A DNA stretch of 64,000 nt from Tomocerus qinae (GCA_020055645.1 CM034546.1:129725875-129789874); one strand, 5' to 3'. Positions 22,667 to 38,928 are shown, counted from the first letter of the stretch. Numbers and translations are program-made. Notes: generated by a model not told the origin, from the letters alone.

Positions 22667-25085
22667 TTTGTAAATAATAAACTCGAAGAATGTGGACAGA
22701 AGAAGCCAAAGCTAAGGAGAGTGTTCACAAAGTTTGCAAAGGAAACTGAATATTTAATGCGTGTAACTCAGACTATATACGTTGGAGACGGTTCTACATT
22801 TATTCGTGTCAGAGCACAAAATAAATAACCTTCCTTGGTTATTTTCTGTTTAGACACATTAGTGAGTGTATGACTGCACTCACTCCCTACGTGAATAAAA
22901 AGGAAAAAAATGAAATGCACTTACATTTGTACTGCAGTAGTATACACTATATAGAATTACGTGTGATATGATGCGCGAGGCAAAGGTTGTTATTCGCTCG
23001 TCTCATACGAGTATGACAACATGCAGCATGAGTCATCACGAATTGACCACGTTAGTATAATATTATAAAATAAGGGGTCGTACCCGCACTTGTATTCACA
23101 AAATTTGACCCAGATTGAAAACATCTACAATTTACATCTCTTTCTTAAGGAGCCACGTATAGTTAAATTTTCCGTATACGTTCCGCGTACATGCTCAACG
23201 CAAAAATGTAAATGTCTGTGGCAATATAAACACAAGTTGCACATTTTGCCTACCAAAGTCTCCTTATCTCATGCATTTAATTAACGTTAGTTCAATATAC
23301 GCCGTAATTTTACTATTATTTCCTTAACAATGTTTAATACATAGAATGTATAACTATTTAGATGCATTGCATTTACTAACTACGCAGAACTTAGGAATTT
23401 TAAATATTATGCATACTTTTTGTATATATAATGGCTATATTCCTGTTAATTTTTATTATCACACATACTTTTGTGTTTATTATAATGAGAAACTATGTTC
23501 ATATTATGAGAAATGAATAAACTCTCGGTATAGGTATGTGCAGGTGCATACAAACAAAAACAATTGCACATTGGGGCGATTAAATACTTAGATATATTGC
23601 CCATAAACATGTTAACGTTGTTAAGTACAGCTATATAGGATGTCTTTATAATTAACGTATAGGTATCTTATATGTTCACACAGCTCTGAAATATATTATG
23701 GGAAATTCTTTACGGCTGTATATATTAAGTCTCATTAGGCTATCATGTTATTCTCAATTGCACATAAATGAATGTACGTGGCAATATGCTAGTACAGTTC
23801 AAGTTATTTTGTGTAACTCAACACAGTATACCTAATTGTGTGTGTACCAAACTCAGAAAGTTAACTCTGCCGCTTTTATGTGGTTCAAGGGCAGAGTAAG
23901 TATATACCTGTTGGTAGAAGGTAGAAGATATATCTCTAATCTGTTACATGCATATGCAGTATAAGAAGTTGGCTCTTATTTTTATGTAAAAGGCCAAGAT
24001 AAGTTGATGACTCCACTCTGGTCACATCGCATGTTGTTTTGGTGAGTCATCGAGCAATTAACTATTTTTGCTTATGAAGAACCATGTGAATGCATTACGC
24101 AATTTCTTACACATGTCTGTGCAATCCATGTCCACAGCAGTAGTTATTTTAATTAATAATGACTCAGAGATTGAGACTTACACGCCTCCAGATCAGGACC
24201 AAACTGACCTACATTCAAATTTTTATACGCTCAATTTCCCTTATTGAGTAATATTGTCAAATTCAAATTAAACTCAAAACTGTGATTCAAATATGAATTT
24301 AGATTAATTTGTTAAATTGTCAAAGTTTTCAAGAATATGTGTACCAAACTTTGACAAAGATTCCTTTGACGTTTATGCAGTTGTATTTGCAAACAAAAAA
24401 TTTAAATGCACTTTTTAATTTAGATTTTATAGATCATTTAATAAAATTTAGATTTTGTAAACGTTTTCAATGGCGTATGCGTTGAAAAAAATATGTATAC
24501 ACTTTTTATTGTTCAAGTTACAAAAATCCATGAATATTTTTATTCTTTAGACAAGAAACAATGACTCCGATCAAAATCATTTATTTTATGTGAATAAGCA
24601 AATAGTTTGTTTGTCTTAAAACTGATAAAAAAATGTTATGATTGAATAAGTCACAAAGTCACAACACTATCAATTAATATTATGAAATTAATATAAATAC
24701 CAACTCTGCTGTATTGTTGGTACCAACTAACACAAACGAGATTTATCACACTAATGTACAGTTAAGCAATGTAAATAAATATAAATAAACGAATGAATTT
24801 GTTTTGTTATCATACGTTGCTCACAGATATGTTTTGATTGATAAGAAATAGATAAAAATGATTCTTACGGTGAAGCATGTATTTACTATAACAATACTTT
24901 TATATTTACGAAATTGTAATGAAACGGTTAAAATAGTTTGTCATTCACGAATACAAATTTTAAGTCTATTCAGAGACTGATATATTCAGAGAGTATCTGT
25001 CAAAAGATATTTTAGGCGTTGATTTTTAACATTTTTATTTTATTCCTGCGTTTGAAAGCTATATGCAACTAATAACATTTTTAAA
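22667..25085. other. Intergenic region, divergent promoters
   Basis: About 2.4 kb between the divergently transcribed SEC14-like and UGT genes. It is AT-rich; I see no exon, RNA gene or clear inverted repeat. Confidence 0.6.
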
Positions 25086-28000
25086 ATGGAGATAAAAAAG
25101 TACTTGGTTGTATTTTTGTTATTTTGGTTGCAAATTGGAGTTGTTCACGGGGCGAATATCCTTTTCTTCTTTGGTTTTGCAACTTACAGTCACCGGATAA
25201 CTGTTTGGCCTTTTATACAGAAATTAGCAGATCAAGGACACAATGTGACATTTCTATCGTTAGTGCCCAACAAAGCTCCAGACCCTCGAATTACAGAAAT
25301 AGTTGTTATGGACCCTAAAGAGGAATTCATAATGCCTGACTGGATCAACATGAGACTAGATTGGGGGAGGGGATATATTCAACTAGTAAGTTTGATGATG
25401 CCTTATCCTGGGACAATTCTCTGTGACGTCATCCTCAAAGATCCGAAAGTGATCGAATGGGCAATGACCTCTAAATACGATTTGGTTGTGATTGACTTTT
25501 TGTATAATGACTGTGCTTATGGATTCGCCTACAAGTTCAAAGCTCGGACAATTCTTTTTGGTACTTCTCATCTTCCCGGACATATAATCGAGCCTCATGG
25601 ACTTAATGGAGAAACCAATTGGATCTCCGATGCATGCATACCTGATCAAATCCCAATGTCATTCCTGAACAGAGTTACTGCCACTCTCTTGCCATTGATT
25701 TATTATTACTCGAAAACCTTTTATATGTATCCGAAACTGGAGAAAATGCTGAGACAAAAGTTAGATATACCAGATATGCCTCAAATAAAAAGTCTGGAGA
25801 AAAAAACTGAACTTATTTTTATCAATACTCATTTCTCAGAAGAATTGCCACGATCCTTACCACCTTTTGTTATTTCTGTTGCCGGTATGCACTGCAAAAA
25901 CACTACAAAACCCTTACCAAAGGTATAATCATTCACTTTTTAGCTCAAAATTCAATTATTTTATGACAAAGCACATTTTAGTACTATTTTTCGGCAATAA
26001 TTTGCATTTTTACGATTAAAGTTGTATTAGTAAGATTAAACTGAAGATCACAAGATGATTTTTTCCAAATTTAATGAATATTTATTAAAGTGGATTTAAT
26101 GACGTATATAATTATTTTTACAGAAAATAGCCACGTTTATTGAAAATGCAGGGGACAGTGGATTTATCTACATAAGTTTCGGTAGTGCTCTTCAATTAGG
26201 TGTTGCACCTCCAGAGGTTAAAAAAATTTTCTTCAAAGCTATTGCAAACACAAACATGAGTTTTCTGTGGCGATGGGACTATGGTGAAAGACCTCGGGAC
26301 ATGCCATCAAATGTACACACTGAGTTGTGGATGCCCCAGCAGGACATTCTAGGTTAATACAGAAACCGGTTGAAGTAAGGCAGTGGTTGCACAATTACCT
26401 ATCAATATTATTGTTTTAATTAGGTTAGGTCCCTCGTAAGTGGGTCCTGGTATGCACTGTGTATTTCATGGCGCGATTTTTAAAATGTACAACCATACTA
26501 CCTTACTTTAACCCAGATTAACTTATAAATATTATTTGTGCATAAATTCACAATTTAATTTCATAGTTCTTGCTATAGAAAAACCCTTCTTTGTCTGTCT
26601 AGCTCATCCTAAAGTGCGAGCTTTTGTAACTCATGGAGGTCTGCTTGGAATTCAAGAAGCTACTTATCACGGTGTTCCCATGATAATTTTTCCTTTTTTT
26701 GCGGAACAAGACTACAATGCACTAAGACTTGAGAGAACAGGAAGGGGGATTGCTTTGGAAATTACCACTATTACTCAAGAAAAGTTTGAACAAGCTTTCC
26801 GTGATATTCTCGACGATGATCGGTAAGATTAAATGGTTAAAGTTCATATTATGCAATGACTAATTGGGATATTTCCCAGATTTAGTGTAAATTATTGTAT
26901 CCATTTTGCATATTTATACTTATCCCAAGTAACAAAATGCTGTATTTGAGACGTCTTTAATACGTATCAAGCCGTGAGACTAAATGTCTTCAGGCTGTCT
27001 TAGCAAGCCGAGAATTACGACTTTAAGACTTCTTGAAGACATATAAATCGGCCATTGCAAGCAAGCTTCAAGCCATCGTCAAAACGATTTACGAAGATGA
27101 GTTTGATGCGAATTGTAAACTAGTTGTCGCGCGGTTTAGCAATGCAGTATTAAAATGAATTTTGACGATTTATGCACTATATAATTCGATTCAAATAAAA
27201 AGTTTACAACTTTAGTCATGAATATTTCGTAATAAAATGATTTTATTAACATTTAAAAAAATAAATCTCAGATGTTACAAGAAATAACTACATAAGCTAA
27301 TTGGACATTTAAACAATAACCTACTTTTACAAGAAATTTCAATTAGATATATTCTAGGAAGTATGCTTTATTTTATCTACTTAATTCGAGCTTATTATTG
27401 TCGACAATTGATGACAGACAGAAAACTGATAACTGACTACTGATACTCACTATTTTCATGACATTTCTGTATTACTAAAATAATACTATCCTTTTATTTA
27501 ATTCTATATTTATCTGCAAAAACTAAACACTAGTAGTACAAATTGTGGGGTACTAAAATCTTAACTTTATTTAACTTATTTAACTTTATTAAACTTTAAA
27601 ATTAAATCCTACTTATTGTGGTACATTTTATTCCGGTATTACTTATTTTCAATTTGTAGATTATCAGATCCATCTCTAACTCGAACTTTCGGTGTTGCAC
27701 CTGTAAATTTAAATGAAAAACTATATAGCCCATATTTAAAAAAGTTAAGTATTCAGTTAAAATTTATTTATAAAGCAATTACCAACGACCAATCCTTGAG
27801 ATGCAATTGTTGTAACTGCTGGATTACTGATTGATTGCTCAAGAACTAGATCGCCTACCCTGTTCCCAGCTTCTTTTCTTTGGTTTGAACCTGCAAATAA
27901 ATGGCAGATTATGTAACTTTAATTCTGATTTTGCATTCACCTAAAAACAATTAATAAATAGTAATTTACAAAATCAATTCAAGTTAAATTACCTGCTATC

Positions 28001-31000
28001 AATCGTTGTGGTGCATTCTTTAGCCATGTCTTCATTACTTGTTCAATTTTCAAATTAGTTGCATTATGACCAGCTTCATTTCTTTGAACCGCGTCTAAGT
28101 AAAAAAATTTGTATTTATTACCCACAATCTAATGAGTAGCATTAGCCATGAATGAAATAATATACAAATATCATTTACCTATGATTACTTGCTTCAAAGC
28201 TAATGTAGAGAATCCAAGTTTCACCCCTCTCTGTGCTTTCCAATTATATCGGCTAGCCAATTTGTCTGTCATCAGATTACTCATCACAGTAGTGGTGCAC
28301 TCGTTGTAGGTTTTTCCACCAAATTTTCCTAGGCGAGATACCTAAAAAATTGTAGATATATGTAACCTTATATATCTATTAATGTAACAAAAAACGAGAA
28401 TAATTAATGGAATTGCTGTAGTTAAAATATAATATTACCAAATCAGTGTAGAACTCTTGATCTTGTATTTTTGTATTCATCTGCTGAAGTTCTTCGACAG
28501 TTTCTAGCTTTCTAAGTGCTGCCAAAACTGGTTTTCTTTCCGCAATTAGACTACTTTGATTAAGGGATATGGCGGTCAAACATTCCTGTATTTGCTTAGT
28601 TGTCGATCGGATGATGGTTAATGCGGCTACCACAAAATCTCGGAACTCTAAAAAATTCAGAAATAAACGATTTTAAATGTCTGGAAAGAATTGACAAAAA
28701 ATAATTAATAGTGTAATTTTTCTAAAAAAAAATTACGAAGCTAGTAAGCGGGATTCAAATATTTTAAATCTTACGTTTATCATTCATTTGGGGAATTGAA
28801 ACTGCGTCATCTCTTTGGTCAAAGTTAAGAACTCTCCTTTTTCCTGTACCTCGCATTGATGATTTTGGCGTAGCAGGTGAGTAAAGCTTCTTGTGTCCTG
28901 TCGTTTTTTTAGCGGGGTAAAATTCGGACTCTCATCTTCCGAAAGCCATTCGGAGTCATCCGAGACATATTCATAATTTTGGCTCGTATTGTTCTCAACA
29001 TTTAATTTAGATTTCAATCGATTTGTATAAAAGCCGGTTGACGTGGAAGGCATCGGACTGTTTGGAATATTAGAAATGTTTTGTTGTGATTCCCCATAAG
29101 TGTCGCAAAATTGATTCAGTGAGGTTGAGGGAGAAATAGGCACTAAACTGAGTTCTTTGCTTTTCTGTTTAGGACTTGTTACATTTGTACGCTTCAATGG
29201 TGATGAACGAACTAATCCAAGGGAAAATTTTGGTGGGGAGGGCAGAAGTTTTTTCGACTGATTTTTCTTGCGTCTTTTTGAGGAGGTATTTTGTTCTGAG
29301 GCCGAACTATCTTTATAGTTTGGGGGTTTAGTAGTATCTTTTCGTTTTTGTAAACACTCAGCTTCAGACAAATCACTTGTGATTGTTGATGCGTTCAAAT
29401 GAAGTCGAGCTTCATGGTAAGTATCTAAATATATAAGAGAAATAAATGTAAGAGAAAACAATGAAAAATTAAAGTTGGGTTTTAATTAGTGTAAAAAATA
29501 TTCAAAATACCATATTTTCTCAATAGCCGGGCTCTGTGCTTTGTCCACAATGAAGCTGGAACGCTTTGGTTTTGTACAGCAGTATTCACAGACTTATTTG
29601 GTGGTGGCCAAAAGCAAAAACCAGTTGAGGCATCCATCCAGCCAGTTGGCACAACCGCAACCGCACCTTCATCTTCTTCGCTGTTTTCGTCTTCAAAACT
29701 TACGATGGAGAACATTGTAAACAAAGAGCATCAGTCTTCTTTATCGCAATGTAGCATTGGTAGCACTGCAAAATTACATTTGTCTAGAGGAATAATGACA
29801 CATTTGCGCAAAATTAGTTGTGTTGAAATACTTTTCAGATCACTTTTCACACTTAACTGAAATTCATTTATAAAACTTGAGTCACAGGGATAATTATATA
29901 AATTTTTTTTTCTTAAAAATTCTCGACCAACAAGAAAGGACTTGTTACTTTGGACGCATATATTCTCTATAACTACAATTTTACCATTATTTAGAAGGAA
30001 ACAATTGTCTCCACTGGAGGTTTTTATTTCAAAATTTCGAGTTAACATACTATTATATTGAGTCCCCTTAAAATTTGGACTTAATAGGGGGCCACGAAAG
30101 TGTGCAGATTTAAAAACTGGATATTGAACTGAATTTTGGGGACAATTGTCATGATAGTTATCTAATTCTTTGATTCTGTTGTGAACTTGTTGTAGTGGTA
30201 ATTTTTTCGATCTTAATAATCGTTTTATTTTTCCAAGCTTATTTTCATATTTAAAGGCACTGAATTTGTCAATTGGTCCTAAATTTTTCACATCTTCGGC
30301 TAGATGGATTAGTCCGTGTATATTATACGATAAATGCTTTTCTCCATATAAAATCTCAAAACATTGAACAAAATGATGGAGCAAAGAGTTGGCATAACTA
30401 TTGTGAGTTAAATGACTTCCTTCCACTGCTAAAATTGAAATAGCCACATGAAGAGTCATAAACAATTTATAATGTTGTTCAGGCAAAACGTCTCTTAGCA
30501 CACAAGGGCCACTATACAGAAGAAATTGTCTAAACTCTGTGGCTTTCCAACGGTCAATGTCAAGCAAAGATCTTGGTTTTCTTGAAAATTCTTTGCATAT
30601 GTACTTTCTGCAGTATTCCAGCTTTTTCGAAATTATATCTACTTGCACTGAGGATAATCTGAACACTGTAAAATGTCCTCTAACCCAAAGCAGAATAAGT
30701 TTCTTGACAACACCTAAACAAATTAAGTGCATGTATTCGTACGGAATCTGGGCTACCAGGTCTACTGGTAGCAATTCTAAACTGCTCTCTCCTAAATGGT
30801 GATCTTCGTCTAATTTTTTTCGAAAAGAATCATTTGTTCTTAATGGGGCGTCAATAGACTTATAAATGACACGATTTTCAACGTATGACCCTTTCACTTG
30901 GCACTTTCCACAACCATAATATCCTGTATGAGATTTAATTTTTGAGATAAAAGCTCGTGCGGGGGCGTCACAAATTATTGAGTGTATATGTAACGAAAAA

Positions 31001-32300
31001 TGTTTTTCCTCCACAACCACTCCTGAATGAAGTAACAATTTGGTTTCATTCACAAATTCAGATAAAAAATCATTGGAATCCTCAGGCTTACTGTTGCCAC
31101 AAAATAATCCGGAAATGAAAGGTTCCGTGTTTGTTTCACAGATATAGCATAAAATGGGCCAAAATTGAGTCGTACTTGACTTTGATATTGGAAGACCATC
31201 TATATTAAACTGCAAACCTATTTTATTAACGTGATTTAAACTTGTTTTACATTTGGTGATTGCACTAACGATGCCATTTAGAACACCAAAATGAACGTAT
31301 TGGGGGAGAGAAATTACAAACCGATTTTTCAGTTTCCTGTTCAGAATCTGATTGAAAGCGACGAAATTTTGAATTTTCTGATGTTGAAGAGCTACTGCTT
31401 TCTTCGCCGGTTGACTCGTTGCCCGTTGACAACTGATAATATTCATCCACTTGAGCTTCGTTGTTGGACGGTGCTGGAATGGACGTCGACACTTCAAAAT
31501 TATCCAATGTAGGAAAATAGTTAACAGATAACAAAGCTTCTTTCACCTCCTTCGAAATTTTCGAACGCAGATATTTTTTTGTCAGTTTAAAGTTTTTTAA
31601 TTGCTCCATGGAAGCTAGAATGCATTCTGAATGTTTAAAAAGCTAACGCTCAACTTCTTATTGCTCAACTGCCCCTCATGACGCATGCCCTTGCGCATGA
31701 CTCGTTTGCATGAACTTGCGCGTATGAAAGGCGTCTTAGACACGGTTTACAGCTAATGCCCAAAACTCATTTTCGGTCAGACGAGAATGAAATCGTTTCA
31801 AAGTGGGATTTAATTCAGCTTGTCTTGTAAAAACCTTTTCTGGATCTAATAAACACGGCTTCAATACAAGCCGTGTTTGTTGGGATGTATTATTTTTTCT
31901 AAAATGTATGGTATCCATCTAAGCATAATAATTTCTATATTTAGTTTTTCTTATAATTTTTCTTCATAGGTATAGGAAAAACATTAAAGAAGCATCTATC
32001 AGATTTAAAGATCGACCGAGTAGTCCGGTGGACACAGCCGTATGGTGGACCGAGTATATTCTACGACATAACGACACAAGTTTTATGCGACCACTCGAAT
32101 CTATTCATCAGTTTTGGTTTCAGAGACATTTGCTCGATGTCTGGGCATTTATTGCTTTAAGTTGCGTGCTAACTATTACAATAATTGTCTATCTCGTGAA
32201 GATATTGGTAATTTCTGCATGTTTTTCCACTCCTGGAAAAAAGAAAGTGACTTTTCTGGGGCCCAAACCACAAAAGGGAAAGAAAGTGAAAAAGACATAA
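25086..32300 (+). CDS. UDP-glycosyltransferase (UGT), last intron holds a transposon
   Basis: Membrane-bound enzyme that transfers a sugar from UDP-sugar to small lipophilic substrates in the ER lumen. Exons 25086-25922, 26124-26352, 26603-26822 and 31970-32300 give 1617 nt (538 residues), usual for the family. Signal peptide at residues 1-22; likely catalytic His36 in SHRITV; the sugar-donor signature runs from WMPQQDI across splice 2 into HPKVRAFVTHGGLLGIQEA; C-terminal helix near WAFIALSCVLTITIIVYL followed by a lysine-rich tail ending KKVKKT, as expected for ER retention. The last exon is separated by a 5.15-kb intron containing a ~5-kb opposite-strand transposon, but the split arginine codon joins in frame to YRKNIKEA, so the gene looks intact. 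Intron 2 has a MITE family A copy. Confidence 0.9.
26368..26513. mobile_element. MITE family A copy, UGT intron 2
   Basis: Full-length copy; the left terminus GGTTGAAGTAAGGCAGTGGT is exact and the right terminus has two changes. It starts about 15 bp after the splice donor. Confidence 0.85.
27757..29715 (-). CDS. DUF4806-type transposon protein
   Basis: Accessory protein of the transposon. Exon 1, 29715-29511, encodes an acidic start and FCFWPPPN, with LRKYG splicing to DTYHEARLHL in exon 2 (from 29424). Exon 2 has a long Ser/Pro/Lys-rich linker. Later exons near 28648-28439, 28337-28190, 28096-28012 and 27892-27757 encode TVEELQQMNTKI, then LGKFGGKTYNECT and LMTDKLASRYNWKA, which is the DUF4806 core. 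The frame of exon 2 meets a TGA at 28784-28786 before the donor near 28775, so there is either a missed internal splice (for example GGTACAGG near 28850) or a frameshift. The start is 15 bp after the transposase stop. Function in transposition is not established. Confidence 0.6.
29731..31609 (-). CDS. tnp2/CACTA-like transposase, probably defective
   Basis: Two overlapping frames. The N-terminal part from ATG at 31609 has MEQLKNFKLTKKYLRSKI and a Ser/Glu-rich stretch. The main frame (stop at 29731) carries the conserved core: FNIDGLPISKSSTTQFWPIL, FICDAPARAF in the form IICDAPARAF, HTGYYGCGKC with its zinc-ligand-like cysteines, PYEYMHLICLGVVKKL and RWKATEFRQFLLYSGP. These match the tnp2-type transposase of animal transposons. 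The usual segment between the N-terminus and the YVHFG block seems to be missing, and the two frames do not join by a convincing intron around 31265-31330. An internal deletion is likely; this would leave the copy unable to mobilise itself. Confidence 0.7.
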
Positions 32301-32622
32301 TCATTATTTTATTGTCATAAATAAATGAACGAAGTTTAAATAATCTACCATATCATCATCATTACTACAGTATAATCCCCAAGTTCGGACATGTGCAGTG
32401 AAAAATTCCGTATGTGGTATGTATGTACTATTGCATGTTAATCTGCCTCATTTTGGTAGCGCAACTAAGCCAATTATTTTTCCTAACATGGCTTACTCAA
32501 TGCGGCAAATCCCAGCATGTCCGTTTGTATGCCGATTTGTTTCTCCATATTATTTCTCGCACAAGTGATTGTTTTGCATATTCAGAAATACATGTGTGCA
32601 TTCTGTACACTTACAGAGGTTA
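32301..32622. other. Short intergenic region
   Basis: About 320 bp between the convergent UGT and receptor 3 genes. Nothing recognised beyond 3' untranslated sequence. Confidence 0.6.
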
Positions 32623-33912
32623 CTAAGGATAGGCAATTAGGAAAGTCAACACATTGTTGACAATCGAGAGAAAAAATTCGAAGACATCTTCGGATTTGAT
32701 GGCTCTCACAATCCCAACTTGGAATCCAAATGGCACTAAAGCTTTTACTTGCTTTCGTATTAATAAGTCATTATGATTTCTTTTGAGCTGAATGATAAAT
32801 TTTGAAGAGTTTTTATAAACCTGTCCTGAAGAGTAGAAGAATACAGTGAAATACGTAGTCACGGTCAATTCCGCTATCAGTAAAAACACAATGAATGACA
32901 AATTGGCAAAATCGAAGAATCGAATCGTAGCAAATATGGCCAAACTGAGAAATACCACTCCATTAGCCACTGACAGGGGATACAGTAATTTAACGACGCA
33001 GCCTCTATAGCATGTATTTAGAATGTTTAGCTCCCGAAAGATTTTTAAGGAATTCCCAGTTCTTTTGATATTTGTACTGAAATTCCAAAATAAATAAAGT
33101 TTTTACTAAAAAGATACTAAACGATGCCTAAAACCAAATAAGATTTACAAAAGTACCTCAAAGAATTAATCCAATACTTGATTGTAGTAATATTATACTC
33201 AAAACACAATCCTGTGAAATGGAGAGTTGTGCATATGCTTACTTTTGATAGGATTTCAAAGGGGAGGGTCAACCAAAAAGCGGAAGGAGTTCTAAATTCT
33301 TCCGGTAGTAGAGTATAGACATAAACTTTGTTGGTGTAGGAAATGCAGTAGAAAAATATCATTATTCCAATTAAGGAAAATGCACCTTGGACATGAAATA
33401 TGGTAATTGTCTCAATGAATTTGCTGGAACCCCTTTTTTCCTGGAACATTGCCATGGGTAAACCTAAACAGATAAAAATGCAAACTTCTCACCAAATACT
33501 GAAGTACTTTTTTATTAATTTTAAAATGTATATTAAGCATAGTTTCTTTACTTTCTAGACGGGTATCCATCTTGATAACTTCGTTAAGAAAATAGGTAAC
33601 TTCGTGTCTATTGCAATAGAAATTGTAATACATAACAAAACCAATTAAATACGCTAGAAAATAGAGCACTAAAAATATTAGTTGGGCATAGTCGTTGGAA
33701 CAGCATTTAAATTCAGTATAAGTTCGACAGAAAAGGTAAATGCAGTATAAAAATGTTTGCAGCCCAGCAACTCTCCAAATTATACACTGGAACAAATTCT
33801 TTTCCGTAAAGATTCTTCCTTTCTCAAAATCCCAATGAAATGGTATCACTTTACACTTGGCTCCAAAATTGATATAAGTTCCTAAATATTTTAAAGCTGA
33901 TTTGGACAGCAT
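32623..33912 (-). CDS. Gustatory-type seven-transmembrane receptor, copy 3
   Basis: Exons 33912-33552, 33463-33157 and 33076-32623 give 1122 nt (373 residues). Seven or so hydrophobic segments can be seen, for example LIFLVLYFLAYLIGFVMYY and IMIFFYCISY. Its length, topology and divergent sequence fit arthropod gustatory-type receptors. The C-terminal TYhhhhhQF motif is not clear; the protein ends NVLTFLIAYP. It is only distantly related to copies 1-2 and nearer in style to copies 4-5. The frame is intact with consistent phases. The neighbouring receptors at 38.9-42.6 kb lie on the same strand. Confidence 0.78.
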
Positions 33913-33974
33913 TTTGAAAATATTTAGCAGTACGTTTAAAACTTAGAACTCTACTTAGTGCTCTCTAGCTAGTC

Positions 33975-33982
33975 CTTATATA
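33975..33982 (-). promoter_or_regulatory. TATA box of receptor 3
   Basis: TATATAAG on the minus strand, about 63 bp upstream of the ATG at 33912. Only the sequence and spacing support it. Confidence 0.45.
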
Positions 33983-34078
33983 TTTTTAATCCGCAGAATA
34001 ATTACTATAACTAGGCTTTACCTTAACTAATAATAAGAATACATACTGACTGCTCTCAGAGAAAGAAAATATGGAATA

Positions 34079-34976
34079 TATTTAACGGGTCAATGAAATA
34101 ATTTAAATAGTCAATGAATAATGATTTAATCGGTAAATGTTGAAGATTTAAATGGAGATAATTTGAAAAAGTCAATACAAACGCTGAATGGGTAAATGGC
34201 AGTTGGTTTTACATAGAAACCTTAGAGCATACCCAAAAAACAGTAAGAGACGGCCGTCTGAGAGTTTAAGATAGCAAAATTATGTCAATTTGTTGAACGA
34301 TAAGACCAAGGTTGAGGTTAGGTGTTAAAGTGAAGGGAAGTGAACGACACAACTCTCCACTATTTTCCACTCCCTGGGCCAGTAACCACACTATCTTCCA
34401 ATGGCTTCACAATTAATTTATAGTTCCAATTCGGAAACCGAAAACAGTCCCCCGAAGATAATTTCACTGTGATCACGGCAATATTTCTCAACTGCCCTGT
34501 AGTTGGAACAGCGATATTTTTTGGAATATCATAAGCGAACAAATAACGACAATATAGTTAACACAAGTGACATCGACAAATATTGCCGTGATCACAGTGA
34601 AATTATCTTCGGGGGACTGTTTTCGGTTTCCGAATTGGAACTATAAATTAATTGTGAAGCCATTGGAAGATAGTGTGGTTACTGGCCCAAAATAGTGGAG
34701 AATTGTGTCGTTCACTTCCCCTCACTTTGACACCTAACCTCAACCTTGGTCTTATCGTTCAACAAATTGACATAATTTTGCTATCTCAAACTCTCAGACG
34801 GCCGTCTCTTACTGTTTTTTGGGTATGCTCTAAGGTTTCTATGTAAAACCAACTGCCATTTACCCATTCAGCGTTTGTATTGACTTTTTCAAATTATCTC
34901 CATTTAAATCTTCAGCATTTACCGATTAAATCATTATTCATTGACTATTTAAATTATTTCATTGACCCGTTAAATA
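34079..34976. mobile_element. Foldback element with ~400-bp arms
   Basis: The left arm (34079-34489) and right arm (34577-34976) are almost exact reverse complements over about 400 bp, separated by about 90 bp. Termini are TATTTAACGGGTCAATG. The main difference is an ~11-bp insertion in the left arm near 34355-34380. There is no coding capacity. A single strand would form a very long hairpin. Located between receptor 3 and p62. Confidence 0.9.
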
Positions 34977-35890
34977 GCATCCAGGGAAAGAAAATATTAA
35001 AGCAGACTCCTAAATTGTGTAGGTATAAGTATGAAGTATGCATACATTGAAATATCAGGAATTAAATGATTGACTCGTAATTTTAGATTGATCTAAGCCG
35101 ACATTTTCATATCAAAGTATGTCCATCAAAAATTTATGAAATTATCTATTACTTACCTGTTCTTCAGGTCTGCTACATAAAGTATTAAGTATTCTTTATT
35201 TTGGATATAAATCTGGATGGATCATTAAGCTAAAATAGATTGACATAAACACATGACATTATGACAGAATTGATATCACTTAAAATATCTTGAATATTCT
35301 TGAAAATGCTTTTAGTTTAATTCTCTTAAAACGCAATACTCAATGTAATATACCTTATTTGGCACTATCTTTGCAGATTTCAAAAGGTAAATGACAGTAG
35401 AAGAGAGTAATAAGCTCACTTCCTCAGGCAAGCTAAAAATGATAAAATCTGCGACGCTTGTATGTCATTTATCATTTTGATTCGTTATTTGGGATAACAT
35501 TTTTATATATTCCTATCTGATGAATGAGTTGTTTGACGTTTCCTGTGTAGCAGATTTAGAGTAGTTAAAATATGCTGTCTTACACTACGTAGGTATATAA
35601 TATTATGTTCTTCGAAGATTAAATCATAAAATAAGAAGTCAGAATATAAATTTCAATATTTTTTACATTTTTTATTAAATATTTACGACGTCACTTTATA
35701 ATTAATATTATTAATACATAATACTAGTAACTATTTTTGAGGCAGAACATAATGCCACCTTATATTATAACATTGAGATTAAAAATAGAAAACGGAAATA
35801 ATTATTGCCCCCCCTCCCTCCCCTCAAGTAGAATTATTACGATGTTCCCAAATAGCGGATACGATTACTAAAAATACGTTGAAAGTCCTA
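34977..35890. other. Intergenic region
   Basis: About 900 bp, AT-rich, upstream of receptor 3 and beyond the foldback element, ending at the p62 3' end. No exon recognised. Confidence 0.6.

Positions 35891-38928
<3,038 letters not shown>

Larger units (their letters stand above)
26924..31884 (-). mobile_element. ~5-kb DNA transposon with tnp2-like transposase and DUF4806 protein
   Basis: The outer ends read CCCAAGTAACA on the left and, reverse complemented from the right, CCCAACAAACA: a short imperfect inverted repeat. A subterminal hairpin (AACACGGCTT and its complement) lies near 31849-31877, and AGACGTCT-like motifs near the left end. Inside, on the minus strand, are a tnp2/CACTA-like transposase (29731-31609) and a DUF4806-type protein (27757-29715), a gene pair known from animal transposons of this type. 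I could not see a clear target duplication, so the exact ends are provisional. It sits in the last intron of the UGT, antisense to it. Confidence 0.75.

Noticed and set aside
22622..22828. Open frame antisense to exon 1 of the SEC14-like gene
   Set aside because: Overlaps a well-supported exon on the other strand and resembles nothing known.
31736..31918. 60-codon minus-strand frame near the right transposon end
   Set aside because: Lies over the subterminal hairpin and terminal repeat; no domain.
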